This document shows positions 14,147 through 14,653 of a stretch of DNA of 14,653 bases, piece after piece. How positions within the stretch are numbered: position 1 is the stretch's first letter; every line of letters begins with the position of its first letter. This DNA is from an uncultured bacterium (GTDB lineage: Bacteria > Cyanobacteriota > Vampirovibrionia > Gastranaerophilales > Gastranaerophilaceae), in NCBI GenBank assembly GCA_948684385.1, contig CAPQCU010000031.1, positions 1 to 14,653 of the forward strand, read 5' to 3'. The translations under genes and the position numbers were made by a program. The notes beneath the pieces are model-generated. The model was not told the DNA's origin, ran no database searches, and worked only from the letters and a program-made list of their open reading frames with translations.

Positions 14147-14335
14147 CTATTTAACATCATCTTTTATTACAATCAGATTTTTTACAATTTTCATTGCGCA
14201 TGTCGGAAGCACTACTTCAGATAGCCCATCAGCAATACTTATAATACTGCCGGCTTTTAATACAACATCTTCGCCTTTGTACTGGAATTTGTAGTCATCT
14301 TTTCTGTCAGATCTGATTGTGATTTGATTGTTCAT
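14147..14335 (-). CDS. 62-residue protein of unknown function between rpsR and tuf
   Basis: A short beta-rich protein: 'MNNQITIRSDRKDDYKFQYK', then alternating hydrophobic strands (GEDVVLKAGSIISIADGLSE, then VVLPTCAMKIVKNLIVI). It has one cysteine, no signal peptide and no membrane helix. AAGGA lies about 7 bases upstream of the ATG. I do not recognise a family; its pattern suggests a small beta-barrel or SH3-like fold, which is only a composition-based impression. It lies 98 bases after rpsR, with a hairpin between them, and ends before the tuf promoter, so it may be the last gene of the rpsR transcript. Confidence 0.7.
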   Translation of the reverse strand: MNNQITIRSDRKDDYKFQYKGEDVVLKAGSIISIADGLSEVVLPTCAMKIVKNLIVIKDDVK

Positions 14336-14370
14336 AACTTAATCCTTCTTTTCAACTAATAAACATTAAG

Positions 14371-14404
14371 ATAGGAATGACAAAATAAATTCCGCCATTC
14401 CTAT
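14371..14404 (-). terminator. Hairpin downstream of rpsR
   Basis: A 9-bp inverted repeat (ATAGGAATG/CATTCCTAT; 14371-14379 with 14396-14404) with a 16-base loop lies 30 bases beyond the rpsR stop. The trailing sequence on the minus strand is only moderately T-rich (CTTAATGTTTATT), so it is a weak terminator or an mRNA 3'-end/processing hairpin ahead of the 62-residue gene. Confidence 0.4.
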
Positions 14405-14433
14405 TTATAAATCATTTAAGTTCACTTACAAAA

Positions 14434-14653
14434 TTAGTCAAATACATAACTGATAATTGCAGCTTCTCTAGCTCTTTTAATAGCTTTTGTAACCATTCTC
14501 TGGTGTTCTGCACAGTTACCTGTAACTCTGCGAGGAATGATTTTACCTGCTTCTGTTAAGTATCTTTTCAATTTTGCAGCATCTTTATAATCGATAGATT
14601 CTACGTGATCTGCGCAGAATGAGCAGGTCTTACGTTTTTTTCTATCTTGTGCA
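14434..14653 (-). CDS. rpsR: 30S ribosomal protein S18 (3' part, N-terminus beyond window)
   Basis: The last 72 residues of S18, a component of the small-subunit platform that pairs with S6. Recognised motifs are 'CSFCADHVESIDYKDAAKLKRY', 'GKIIPRRVTGNCAEHQR' and the basic end 'KAIKRAREAAIISY'. It retains CxxC (Cys10, Cys13 of the visible part) and C-x-x-H (Cys47, His50), so it is the zinc-binding (C+) form. Only the first few residues are missing past the right edge. The stop is TAA at 14434-14436. Confidence 0.97.
   Translation of the reverse strand, partial: AQDRKKRKTCSFCADHVESIDYKDAAKLKRYLTEAGKIIPRRVTGNCAEHQRMVTKAIKRAREAAIISYVFD

Noticed and set aside
1..14653. CRISPR arrays, insertion sequences, prophage or tRNA genes
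   Set aside because: No regularly spaced repeats, transposase or integrase motifs, or tRNA-like cloverleaf sequences were found on reading both strands.

Overview
This window is AT-rich bacterial chromosome with dense, short-gapped genes, mostly on the minus strand. It carries standard housekeeping genes (tuf, rpsR, lysC, folP, a phosphoglucomutase-family gene) mixed with small unrecognised proteins. I infer an uncultured gut-type bacterium, most likely near Gastranaerophilales/Melainabacteria in the Cyanobacteriota. The basis is base composition, protein style (for example the MRIQSINNTPQF-type N-terminus at 12699-12737) and gene content. This is recognition, not a computed placement. No insertion sequence, prophage, CRISPR array, tRNA or rRNA was found.

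Layout. 1-170: tail of a plus-strand gene and a bidirectional terminator. 186-2117 (-): a 643-residue coiled-coil protein with an internal lipoprotein-like membrane segment. 2252-4053 (+): a consensus promoter driving lysC and a coupled exported NTF2-like protein. 4055-8166 (-): a signalling cluster, read from right to left as a stand-alone LuxR-type DNA-binding protein, folP with an N-terminal extension, a histidine kinase-like protein with a degenerate ATP-binding half, and a GAF-GGDEF-HD-GYP protein. 8167-8487: a 321-base gap holding a candidate structured RNA on the plus strand, ending in a perfect 16-bp hairpin. 8488-10552 (-): an exported small protein, an unknown 110-residue protein and a phosphoglucomutase-family enzyme. 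10594-12198 (-): a tight DUF1858 - NfeD - SPFH/stomatin operon. 12273-12422 (+): a 49-residue protein that appears to share its promoter region with that operon. 12414-12737 (-): a small gene interrupted by an in-frame TAA after codon 12. 12773-14129 (-): tuf with its own promoter and terminator. 14147-14653 (-): a 62-residue protein and the 3' part of rpsR.

How the genes fit together. LysC commits aspartate to lysine/threonine/methionine synthesis. FolP makes the folate precursor dihydropteroate. The hexose-phosphate mutase supplies sugar phosphates. SPFH and NfeD form a membrane microdomain pair. The 4-8 kb cluster contains parts of sensory and cyclic-di-GMP signalling but no receiver-domain protein. 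The most notable items are the unassigned structured RNA, the overlapping divergent promoter at about 12245, the in-frame stop at 12699, and the coiled-coil protein with glycine-hinge repeats and a C-x-C-x-C tail.
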